Source: CAZJHX01 sp964545715 (GTDB lineage Bacteria; Myxococcota_A; UBA9042; GCA-2863065). Taken from it: DNA of 64,000 nucleotides. The position numbers and the translations under genes are program-made. Every line of letters begins with the position of its first letter. The stretch's first letter is position 1. Shown here one piece after another: positions 7,977 through 15,800 of this stretch. Location: NCBI GenBank assembly GCA_964545715.1, contig CAZJHX010000006.1:1-64000 (forward strand), read 5' to 3'. Under the pieces are notes generated by a model that was not told where the DNA came from, did no database searches, and worked only from the letters and a program-made list of their open reading frames with translations.

Positions 7977-8552
7977 ATGTCCGCAGATCGTTCGAAAGGG
8001 TTCACGCTGGTTGAGTTGATGATCGTGGTGGCGATCCTGGGCGTGTTAGCCGTCGTGGCCGTGCCCGCGTACGTCAAGTACATGCGACGCGCCAAGACCG
8101 CCGAGGCGCTGGACCAGATGACGAAGATCTGGAAGTCGGGCGCCGCCTATTTCATGACGCCGCACGTCGAGAAGGACACCGGGCACTTGCAGGAGTGTCA
8201 GTTTCCCGCCAATCAAGACATGACCCCCGAGATCACCGCGCAACGCTGCTGCGGCGGTGTGCTGGACAGCGACAAAGACGACCGCTGCGACGTTGATACA
8301 TCTCAATGAACGACCGAAACCTGGTCGGCGCTGAATTTCCAGATGAACGACCAGCACTACTACGGCTACGGCGTGGACAGCCTGCCCGTCGCGGGCGGAT
8401 ATCTGTTTCGCGTGTACGCGCAAGGGGACCTGGACTGTGACGGCGTCACCTCGACCATGGGCATGGGCGGGCGCGGCACACACCAGAACTCCTGGGGCGA
8501 CTGCCAGGTACAGTCAGCGAGCGGGATCTACTACCGGCTGGCCACCGAGTAA
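7977..8552 (+). pseudogene. Type IV pilin-like gene interrupted by one in-frame TGA
   Basis: The start encodes a class III signal, SKGFTLVELMIVVAILGVLA, with the Gly-Phe prepilin peptidase site. A TGA at 8307-8309 ends the first part at 110 residues. The same frame then runs without a stop to 8552, giving TWSALNFQMNDQHYYGYG and later sequence that matches the intact paralogue at 18342-18926. In the alignment, stop-TTET-W-SALNF lines up with W-NNAG-W-AALNF, so the TGA sits where the paralogue has a TGG Trp codon. A one-base nonsense change, a sequencing error or readthrough would explain it. ATG at 7977 has GAGGAG six bases upstream; ATG at 7971 directly abuts it. Confidence 0.8.
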
Positions 8553-8584
8553 CCAACGCTCGCATCCGACGGGCGACCTGCGCT

Positions 8585-9982
8585 ATGGTCCGCCCCATGC
8601 TCATTCGATACACAGTCACACTGTTAGCAGCGTCTTTGATGGCGTGCTCCTCGGGATCGGGCAGCACCGGCAAGGATAAGGACGCGTCTGAGGCCACGGA
8701 CGACACCGGCGCCGACACCACCGACACGGGTGATACCGGCGACGCCGGCGACACGACCGACACCGGCGACACGACGGATACCACCGACACCGGCACCGCC
8801 GACACGGGTGATACCGGCGACACGGGCGAGGTCTCGTGCCCCGATCCGATCGGCGAGCGACCGCCGGCGCTGTCGGAGCACTTCGGCGTCTTCGACCCGG
8901 TGAAAGAGCGCATGGTGTTCTTTGGCGGCAACCCGGAGTTCCCGGTGCAATGCATCGGCAAGAACGCGTACTCGGGCGAGACCTGGGCCTACTGGCCTCG
9001 GTGCAACCAGTGGGAGAGGCTGGCCGAGGGCACCGGACCGACCCCGCGTGGTCGGGCGCGCGCCGTGTACGACGCCGGGAATCACGCGATGGTCTTCTTT
9101 GGCGGCCGCTTTCGGGCCAAGGGAGCGGACGGCTTCTCCAAGTACACGCTGTACGACGAGACCTGGAAGCTGGACCTGACCACCGACACCTGGACGCAGG
9201 TCCAGACCACGGGCACGCCCCCGTCCAAACGCATCCTGGCGTCCGCGATCTACGATGGCGGGCGCATGCTGGTGTTCGGCGGCTCGACCGCAGACACGGG
9301 ACTGGACTTCTTTCCGCAAAACGACGTGCACGCGCTGGATCTGACGACCAACGAGTGGACCAAGCTGAACCCCGGTGGCCAGGCGCCCGCCCCACGCCAG
9401 TACCACATGGCGGTCTACGATCCGGTCGACCACGCGATGGTCGTGAGCCATGGTGGCGACGCGGCAGCGTTCACGGGCCCGTTCCTGGGCGACACCTGGA
9501 CGCTGGACCTGAAGACCGAGACCTGGAAGCAGCTGGACGCGGGCACAAACGGTCCGGACCGGCGCATCTGGGGCAAGGCCGTCTACGGGAGCAAGGCCGA
9601 CCGCATGGTCATGTTCGGGGGGCACGACGACCTGGCGCTGGGCAACCGCAACGACCTGTGGGTCTTTGATATCCGCAACGGCGCCTGGAGCATGATCACG
9701 ACCGGCGACCAGATCAACAACGGCAACGTCGGCTTCTGCGATTTCCCCGCGGACTTCACGACCCTGGAGGAGGGCACGCCCGAGCGGCGCGGCGCACACC
9801 TGATGGTCTTCTGGGAGGCTGAGAACAAGGTCCTGATCCACGGCGGCAAGACCGACTGCGGCCTCATCGACGACGTGTGGGAGCTGGATCTCGAGACGTT
9901 TGAGTGGACCGACCACGAGCCCGCCAGCATCGGCGAGTCGTGCCTGCGCTACTCGGACACCTGCGCGAGCCATTGCGGCTAA
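8585..9982 (+). CDS. Kelch-repeat lipoprotein
   Basis: 465 residues. The N-terminus is a lipoprotein signal (LIRYTVTLLAASLMACSSG, lipid Cys near residue 21). A long linker of DTGDTG/DTTDTG units follows, ending near residue 80. The rest is a kelch-type beta-propeller with repeated [D/N]xxxDxWxxDLxTxxWxxL blades and paired Gly motifs such as MVFFGG, MLVFGG and MVMFGG. Propellers like this usually bind ligands or partners at the outer surface. The start may be the second ATG at 8597, which has TATGGT seven bases before it. No partner gene is obvious. Confidence 0.85.
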   Translation: MVRPMLIRYTVTLLAASLMACSSGSGSTGKDKDASEATDDTGADTTDTGDTGDAGDTTDTGDTTDTTDTGTADTGDTGDTGEVSCPDPIGERPPALSEHFGVFDPVKERMVFFGGNPEFPVQCIGKNAYSGETWAYWPRCNQWERLAEGTGPTPRGRARAVYDAGNHAMVFFGGRFRAKGADGFSKYTLYDETWKLDLTTDTWTQVQTTGTPPSKRILASAIYDGGRMLVFGGSTADTGLDFFPQNDVHALDLTTNEWTKLNPGGQAPAPRQYHMAVYDPVDHAMVVSHGGDAAAFTGPFLGDTWTLDLKTETWKQLDAGTNGPDRRIWGKAVYGSKADRMVMFGGHDDLALGNRNDLWVFDIRNGAWSMITTGDQINNGNVGFCDFPADFTTLEEGTPERRGAHLMVFWEAENKVLIHGGKTDCGLIDDVWELDLETFEWTDHEPASIGESCLRYSDTCASHCG

Positions 9983-9998
9983 ACTCCTCCCCAGCGGC

Positions 9999-11660
9999 AT
10001 GCGCGTAACTCTTGGGCAGATAAACACGACGGTCGGCGATCTGGCGGGCAACCTGGCTCGCATGAGCGCCGTTGTGTCGGCGGCTATGGACGGCTCGGCC
10101 GACCTCGTGGTCTTCCCGGAGCTGTGCGTGACCGGCTATCCCCCGCTGGACCTGCTGGAGAAGCGGGACTTTGCGGTGGAGGCGCGCCGGGCGCTGGACC
10201 GCTGGCTGATGACGCTGCCGCAGGGGGCGCCGCCGCTGATCGTCGGATCCGTGGAGCTGAACCCGAGCCCAACGGGGCGACGACTGCTAAACGCGGCGCT
10301 GTTCTGCGAGCACGGCCGCGTTGTGTCGGTGCACCCCAAGACCCTGTTACCCACCTACGACGTGTTTGACGAGGACCGCTGGTTTGAGCCGCTGTCGGGC
10401 GCGCCGGCGTTGGTGCAGGTCGCGGGACGCCGGGTCGGGCTCACCGTGTGCGAAGACCTGTGGGCCGAGTCGGGTGCCGCCGCACGCTACGACGTGGACC
10501 CGATCGCGCGCTGCGTGGAGGCCGGCGCCGATGTGATGGTCAACATCTCCGCCAGCCCGTTTTCCATGGGCAAGGAGCAGGTACGCTGGGACCTGGTGCG
10601 GGGCGCGGCAGAGCGACATGATGTGCCGGTCGTCTACGTAAACAGCGTGGGCGGCAACGACAGCCTGATCTTTGATGGGCGCAGCCTGGTGTCGGATGCC
10701 GCCGGCAGGGCGATCGCGATCGGCGCGGCGTTTACGCAGGACACGCTGACGGTCAACCTGGACGGCGCCCCGGTCGCCCTGCCGGCGCGCGATATCGAGC
10801 AGGACATCGTGGACGCGCTGGTGCTCGGCGTACGCGACTATTTCCGCAAGATCGGGGTCAAGACCGCCGTACTGGGGCTCAGCGGCGGCATCGACTCAGC
10901 GCTGACGGCCGTGATCGCGGCGGACGCGCTGGGCCCGGAAAACGTGGTGGGTATTGCAATGCCCAGCGAGTTCTCCAGCGACCACAGCCTGGCGGATGCG
11001 AAGGCGCTGGCGGCCAATCTGGGCATCGAGTACCACGTGGCGCCGATTCAAGAGGGGCTTGGCACGATGCGAGCGTCGCTGGAGCCGCTGCTGGGACCAA
11101 AGCCGTGGGGTGTCGCGGACGAGAACCTGCAGGCCCGGCTGCGCGGCATGATCCTGATGGCCTTCAGCAATCGGCGCGGCCATCTGGTGCTGTCGACGGG
11201 AAACAAGAGCGAGCTGGCGGTTGGGTATTGCACCCTGTACGGCGACATGTGCGGCGGCCTGGCGGTGATCAGCGATGTACCAAAGACCACCGTGTACGAC
11301 GTGGCCCGGCACATCAACCGCGACGTTGAGCGCATCCCCAGCAACACGATCGACAAGCCGCCGTCCGCAGAGCTGCGTCCGGATCAGCGCGACGATCAGA
11401 GCCTGCCGCCGTATGACGTGCTGGACGCTGTGCTGGCGGCCTATGTGGAGGAGCGGCTCGAGGTCGCGGCCATCGTAGAGCGCGGCTACGAGGCGGCCAT
11501 GGTGCAGCGTATCGTGACGATGGTGGACCGGGCCGAGTACAAGCGCCGGCAGATGCCGGTGGGCCTGCGGGTGACCGGCAAGGCGTTTGGGACCGGACGG
11601 CGGCTGCCGATCGCCCAGCGCTGGACCTGTCAGCGCAAGCGCGGAGGTGACGGCGCATGA
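9999..11660 (+). CDS. nadE: Glutamine-dependent NAD+ synthetase
   Basis: 553 residues with two domains. The N-terminal glutaminase of nitrilase fold spans about residues 1-260. Its Glu-Lys-Cys triad is in VVFPELCVTGYPPLDL, HPKTLLPTYDVFDE and VGLTVCEDLW. The C-terminal synthetase has the PP-loop LGLSGGIDSALTAVI. Also present are LSTGNKSELAVGY and IPSNTIDKPPSAELRP. It converts deamido-NAD to NAD with ammonia from glutamine. ATG at 9999 begins the conserved MRVTLGQINTTVGD; upstream frame overlaps the kelch gene. The stop overlaps the following ATG by 4 bases. Confidence 0.97.
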   Translation: MRVTLGQINTTVGDLAGNLARMSAVVSAAMDGSADLVVFPELCVTGYPPLDLLEKRDFAVEARRALDRWLMTLPQGAPPLIVGSVELNPSPTGRRLLNAALFCEHGRVVSVHPKTLLPTYDVFDEDRWFEPLSGAPALVQVAGRRVGLTVCEDLWAESGAAARYDVDPIARCVEAGADVMVNISASPFSMGKEQVRWDLVRGAAERHDVPVVYVNSVGGNDSLIFDGRSLVSDAAGRAIAIGAAFTQDTLTVNLDGAPVALPARDIEQDIVDALVLGVRDYFRKIGVKTAVLGLSGGIDSALTAVIAADALGPENVVGIAMPSEFSSDHSLADAKALAANLGIEYHVAPIQEGLGTMRASLEPLLGPKPWGVADENLQARLRGMILMAFSNRRGHLVLSTGNKSELAVGYCTLYGDMCGGLAVISDVPKTTVYDVARHINRDVERIPSNTIDKPPSAELRPDQRDDQSLPPYDVLDAVLAAYVEERLEVAAIVERGYEAAMVQRIVTMVDRAEYKRRQMPVGLRVTGKAFGTGRRLPIAQRWTCQRKRGGDGA

Positions 11661-12073
11661 CGCTCACGCCGTTTCACCTGGCGTTTGCGGTGCACGATCT
11701 GGCCGCTGCGCGCCGCTTCTATGGCGGCCTGTTGGGCTGTCCGGAGGGGCGCTCGAGCGAGCGCTGGGTCGACTTTGACTTGTTTGGCCACCAGATCGTC
11801 GCCCACCAGACCGAAAGCGCTGCGGCGGTGGAGACCAACCCCGTGGACGGCGACGACGTGCCGGTCCCACACTTTGGCGTGGTGCTGCCGTGGGACGACT
11901 TCCAGGCGCTGGCGGCCCGGCTGACCGAGGGCGGGATGAGCTTTGTCATCGCGCCGCGCATCCGATTTGCGGGTGAGGCGGGCGAGCAGTCGACGATGTT
12001 CTTTCTGGATCCCAGCGGCAACGCGCTGGAGTTCAAGGCCTTTCGCGATCCGGCGCGGATCTTTGCCAAATGA
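11657..12073 (+). CDS. VOC family (glyoxalase-like) protein
   Basis: 138 residues. The vicinal-oxygen-chelate fold is shown by the first-module start PFHLAFAVHDLAAARRFYGG and the closing strand TMFFLDPSGNALEFKAF, which supplies the usual Glu ligand; His8 is a second likely metal ligand. It is a single module and would act as a dimer. Substrate unknown. It overlaps nadE and the next gene by 4 bases each, indicating one transcript. Confidence 0.8.
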   Translation: MTLTPFHLAFAVHDLAAARRFYGGLLGCPEGRSSERWVDFDLFGHQIVAHQTESAAAVETNPVDGDDVPVPHFGVVLPWDDFQALAARLTEGGMSFVIAPRIRFAGEAGEQSTMFFLDPSGNALEFKAFRDPARIFAK

Positions 12074-12522
12074 AGTTACTGCAGGTCGATTGGCAGGGGC
12101 TGCTGGACGCCCATCAGGGCTTTGAGCCGGACGACCCTGAGCTTCAGCCGCTGCTGCGCCTGGATTCGGGCCTGGTGACGTGCCCGATGCTGTTGGGCGA
12201 GGACCAGATCGAGACGCTGCCGGTGCCGATCAAGGGCGCCAGAAACGGGTGGAAGCAGCGCGCGGACTTCGCTAACGGCCTGTGCGATGCGGACCTGAGG
12301 GAGCGCGCGGTGGCGGCGCTGTCCGGCGACAACCCCTTCTTCGCGTTTCAGTCGGCGCTGGAGACGGTGCCGGTCGAGGCGGCTCGATGGATTGAAGAGG
12401 AGCGGCTCTCAGACGTCGAAACCCTGTACGCGTGGCTTGTGAAGGCGGGGATTCAGCCCGACCCGATCCCGCCGCGAGGACGCACGATCATCGAATTTCC
12501 GTTGAAGCGCGAAAAGGCCTAG
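12070..12522 (+). CDS. UPF0158-like protein of unknown function
   Basis: 150 residues, cytosolic, with no signal. The middle, RADFANGLCDADLRERAVAA followed by LSGDNPFFAFQSALE and EAARWIEEER, resembles the UPF0158 pattern of a short acidic strand, a helix and a Phe-rich segment. The match rests on recognition of that pattern and is not certain. Start ATG overlaps the VOC stop by 4 bases. Confidence 0.55.
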   Translation: MKLLQVDWQGLLDAHQGFEPDDPELQPLLRLDSGLVTCPMLLGEDQIETLPVPIKGARNGWKQRADFANGLCDADLRERAVAALSGDNPFFAFQSALETVPVEAARWIEEERLSDVETLYAWLVKAGIQPDPIPPRGRTIIEFPLKREKA

Positions 12523-12531
12523 ACTGCCGCA

Positions 12532-13896
12532 ATGCTTGTCAGTTTTCTGGTGCTGACCCTGACCGGGACAGCCGTGACCGGAGACGATCCGGCGCCGTGG
12601 TCACTGCAGGAATGCCAGCGGATCGCCGTGGCTCAGAGCCCGATGGTGCGCGCCGCCAAGTTTGGCGTTCAGACCATCGAGGAGCAGGAGCGCGAGCTGT
12701 GGTGGACCACCTGGATACCCACGCTGAAGCTGCGGTCGCTGGCGATCCTCATCCCGCCGCAGGGTGACTCTGACCCCAGCGACGGCCCGGACCTCTCGGA
12801 GCTGAACTTCTGGAGCCGCACCGACATCGAGGCGTACCTGCCCGTATACACGTTTGGCAAGCTGAGCGCCGCACGGGACATGGCCGAGCACGGCATCGAC
12901 GCGGCCAACGCCATCCTGGGCGCGACGCGCAACGAGCTGGCCTATCAAGTGGCCCGGGCCTGGTACAGCATTCAGCTGGCCAACGGACTGGCGGAGCTGA
13001 TCGTGGACGGCGAGGACAAGATCCAAAAGGCGCGGGAGAAGCTGGAGCAGCTGGAGGAAGACGACTCCGAGGACTACGACCAGGCGGACACGTTTCGGCT
13101 GCGCATCTACGAGGCCGAGGTCCGCAAGCTGGTGCTGGGCAACGCCAAGCTGGACGCGGTGTCGAAGACCGGGTTGAAGGCGGCGATGGGCCTGGCGCGC
13201 ACGGCTGAGCTGCGGCTGCCGGCGGAGAACGCGCTGGACCCGATCGAGGTCGACATCGCGTCGCTGGAGAAGCTGATCGAGCTGGCCAGCCGGCATCGCC
13301 CGGAGCTTGCGGCGCAGCGGCATCGCATCGAGATCGCCCGATCCCAGGTCGACCTGCGGTGGTCCGAGTTCTTTCCCGATATCTTTGTCGCGGGGTCGTT
13401 CACGGTCGCCGCCTCCACAGTCGACAACAGCGACTCCGAGAACGTCTTCGAAGGCGCCGTGTTCAACGCCATCGGCGGCGGCGCCACGTTCGGTTTGCAG
13501 CTGACGCTGGACTACCCGCAGAAGATCCACCGCTATCACCGCGCCCAGGCAGAGCTGAACCGGGCGCGGGCCGAGGTCGAGGGCCGCCTGGCGCTGCTGG
13601 GTGTCGAGTTGGAAGAGGTGTGGCGGGATGCCAAGGCCCACCAGGAGATGCTCGAATATCGTCGCCGAGCGATGCGCGCGGCCAAGTCGCTGCTGACGCT
13701 GAACGCCCACGAATACGAGAACGGCATCGACGACAGCACGACCTTCAAGATGGTGCTGGACGCCAGCGTGACGTACCTGTCGCAGAAATCGGAATGGCTA
13801 AAGGCCGTCCACGCGTTCAATCTCAGTGTCGCTCGGCTCAGCCGCACCGTCGGAGTGAACATCGTCGGCGTAGACATCACGGAGCAATCCAAATGA
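12532..13896 (+). CDS. TolC-family outer-membrane efflux protein
   Basis: 454 residues with an N-terminal signal (LVSFLVLTLTGTAVTGDD). The start of the mature part, WSLQECQRIAVAQSPMVRAA, is the typical first TolC helix. Two long amphipathic helix-rich halves follow, with central beta segments (WSRTDIEAYLPVYTFGKLS and FNAIGGGATFGLQLTLDYP). Trimers would form an outer-membrane duct with a periplasmic tunnel. No inner-membrane transporter or adaptor adjoins it; instead it overlaps an MlaC-like gene by 4 bases. TAGACT lies six bases before the ATG with no Shine-Dalgarno. Confidence 0.85.
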   Translation: MLVSFLVLTLTGTAVTGDDPAPWSLQECQRIAVAQSPMVRAAKFGVQTIEEQERELWWTTWIPTLKLRSLAILIPPQGDSDPSDGPDLSELNFWSRTDIEAYLPVYTFGKLSAARDMAEHGIDAANAILGATRNELAYQVARAWYSIQLANGLAELIVDGEDKIQKAREKLEQLEEDDSEDYDQADTFRLRIYEAEVRKLVLGNAKLDAVSKTGLKAAMGLARTAELRLPAENALDPIEVDIASLEKLIELASRHRPELAAQRHRIEIARSQVDLRWSEFFPDIFVAGSFTVAASTVDNSDSENVFEGAVFNAIGGGATFGLQLTLDYPQKIHRYHRAQAELNRARAEVEGRLALLGVELEEVWRDAKAHQEMLEYRRRAMRAAKSLLTLNAHEYENGIDDSTTFKMVLDASVTYLSQKSEWLKAVHAFNLSVARLSRTVGVNIVGVDITEQSK

Positions 13897-14504
13897 TCCA
13901 GCGAATCTCCCTCCCCCTGCTCGTGCTCACCCTGTTTTTGGCGGTGGGCCTCAAGGCGAACGCCGCAGAGCCCGACGCCAAAGCGATGGTTGAAGGCAAG
14001 TACGCCGAGATCACCAACATCGTGACCACCGACAAGACCGACGCGGGCGTCCGCACCAAGGTCGTCGCTGTGCTGGAGTCGTTCACCGACTTCAACGAGT
14101 TCGGTCGCCTGACCCTCAAGCGCCACTGGGACAGCCTGAAGCCCAAGCAGCAGGAGCTGTTCGTCGGCAAGTACCGCCAGCTGATTCACAAGAGCTACGT
14201 AAAGCACTTCAAGGCCAACAAGCCGCTGAAGCTGACCTTTCGCGAAGACCCGATCTACCGGAAAGGTAAGGCGCTGGTGAAGACGCGCGTGAAGTCCGGC
14301 AAGACCACGGCGCTGGTCGACTACAAGCTGCACCCGGTAAAGGACGGCCTGATGGCGTACGACATCGTGATCGACGACGTCAGCCTGATGCGCTCCTACC
14401 GCAAGCAGTTCGGCCGCATCATGAAGAAAGACGGCTTCGACGTGCTGATCGACAAGATGACGCGCAAGATCGAAAAGGGCGAAGGCGAGATCGCAGACCC
14501 TTAG
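13893..14504 (+). CDS. MlaC/Ttg2D-like periplasmic phospholipid-binding protein
   Basis: 203 residues. A signal peptide (ISLPLLVLTLFLAVGLKANA) precedes the mature chain, which has the Ttg2 pattern: a DFNEFGRLTLKRHWDSL helix, QQELFVGKYRQLIHKSYVKH, then strands with VKSGKTTALVDYKL and MAYDIVIDDVSLMRSYRKQF. The family shuttles lipids between outer and inner membranes. The usual mlaDEFB partners are absent here, and the coupling to a TolC-family gene suggests an export or envelope-repair unit. The ATG overlaps the TolC stop. Confidence 0.85.
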   Translation: MIQRISLPLLVLTLFLAVGLKANAAEPDAKAMVEGKYAEITNIVTTDKTDAGVRTKVVAVLESFTDFNEFGRLTLKRHWDSLKPKQQELFVGKYRQLIHKSYVKHFKANKPLKLTFREDPIYRKGKALVKTRVKSGKTTALVDYKLHPVKDGLMAYDIVIDDVSLMRSYRKQFGRIMKKDGFDVLIDKMTRKIEKGEGEIADP

Positions 14505-14507
14505 AAT

Positions 14508-15800
14508 CTAGGCGGAGAAGCTGCGCTCGAACAGGGCCTTGATGGCCGCGGTACCGGACTCGCTCGGAAAGCGGGTGCCGGTGCCGGTGAAGCGGCGCGC
14601 CGTGATGGTTGGCGGCTCTTCGGTCTGCCAGCCATCGTTCACCCAGCGCTTCCACTCGTCGGTGTTCTGATCGAACACGTGCAGCGGCTTGGCCAGATGC
14701 TTGGCCAGCTCGGCTGCCCATCCGGTGCCGCCCTTGACGGTGCCGTCCTCGTTGATGACGCCCACGACAAAGACCTGGCCGGCGGTGTTCACCTGGTGCC
14801 AGATCGACCGCAGGATCTTCCGGAAGGCCGGGGTGTCCGGGTAGTTGCGGTGCATGTGCGCTTCCACATACCGCCCGCTGACGGCGCCCTTCTGCAGCTC
14901 ATTTTCCGACAGCAGGCACAGACCGCGACTGCGGGTCGGTGCGGGGCGTCCCTCGAATGTGAAGTTGATCTCGCCAAGGCCCCACTGCTCGGCGCACTCG
15001 CCAAACGCCTGCTCTGAGCCGCGCGCGGCCCCCGACAACAGCGTGCACGACCCTGAAGGCGGCGTGATTTGCGCTTTGGCGCCGCCGACCTGCACCAGCC
15101 GCATCGTGTCGGGCTGCAGCTCCAGGTTGGTGTCGGCCACCTCCGCGTGGTCATGGTCTTTCAGCAGGCGAATCGACACGTGGTCACCCTGCGGCTCGAG
15201 CAGCAGCGCAACGTCGATGTGCTCGATCCACGCGGCACACGGCTTGGGCACCGCCATCGGGTGGGCTCCGGTCTCCTCACGGTGGGTCCGCGCGGTCAGC
15301 CACAGCTCAGCCTCCAGCCGCTTGGCGGCCGACTTCAGCGCGCGCAGATCGGCCTCGACCAGCTCGGGATCGGCCTCCCAGTCCAGCCCGTCGACCAGCA
15401 GCGCCTGCGGGCGGAAGTCCAGCTTGTCGCCGAACAGCGCCAGGCTGTTCTCCAGCCGCTCCGAGGTCAGCACGGTCTCGGGGTGGGCCTGGATCATGCG
15501 CCGCCGGTCCACCTGGTCATGGACGACCAGCGGCCGCTCCAGGTGCGTGACGTGCGCCATGTCCGTGAACAGGGCGTCGTACCACTCACGCACGTGCTTG
15601 AGGCTGTGCTCGCCCAGGGCGATATGCAGCACGTTTCGCTCACGCATGAGATCGTCCAGACCGATCTGCACCAGCGCGGCCGTCTTGCCGACACCTGCCC
15701 GCGCCATCACAACGCCAAGGTTGCCGGGCCCAAGGCCACCGTGAATCGACTGCTCCAAGATGCGCAGCGGAGACTGCTCGTTGACTTCCTTGCGATACAT
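14508..15800 (-). CDS. P-loop ATPase fused to a SLOG-type nucleotide-binding domain
   Basis: 430 residues. Residues 1-245 form a RecA/DnaB-like ATPase: Walker A ARAGVGKT (33-40), Walker B ALLVDGLDW (133-141) and an RTHRE segment (171-175) that could serve as sensor. Residues 251-430 look like the SMF/DprA-LOG (SLOG) superfamily: LLSGAARGSEQAFGE (254-268), VFVVGVI, then KGGTGWAAELAKHLAKPLHV (356-375) and GTGTRFPSESG (406-416). SLOG domains bind or process nucleotides and occur in nucleotide-signalling and defence proteins. Its ATG overlaps the fusA TGA by one base (ATGA), so it is probably translated after EF-G. No close family is recognised for the whole chain. Confidence 0.75.
   Translation of the reverse strand: MYRKEVNEQSPLRILEQSIHGGLGPGNLGVVMARAGVGKTAALVQIGLDDLMRERNVLHIALGEHSLKHVREWYDALFTDMAHVTHLERPLVVHDQVDRRRMIQAHPETVLTSERLENSLALFGDKLDFRPQALLVDGLDWEADPELVEADLRALKSAAKRLEAELWLTARTHREETGAHPMAVPKPCAAWIEHIDVALLLEPQGDHVSIRLLKDHDHAEVADTNLELQPDTMRLVQVGGAKAQITPPSGSCTLLSGAARGSEQAFGECAEQWGLGEINFTFEGRPAPTRSRGLCLLSENELQKGAVSGRYVEAHMHRNYPDTPAFRKILRSIWHQVNTAGQVFVVGVINEDGTVKGGTGWAAELAKHLAKPLHVFDQNTDEWKRWVNDGWQTEEPPTITARRFTGTGTRFPSESGTAAIKALFERSFSA

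Noticed and set aside
8307..8309. Selenocysteine at the pilin TGA
   Set aside because: The paralogue has Trp here rather than Cys, and I see no hairpin of SECIS type just after it.
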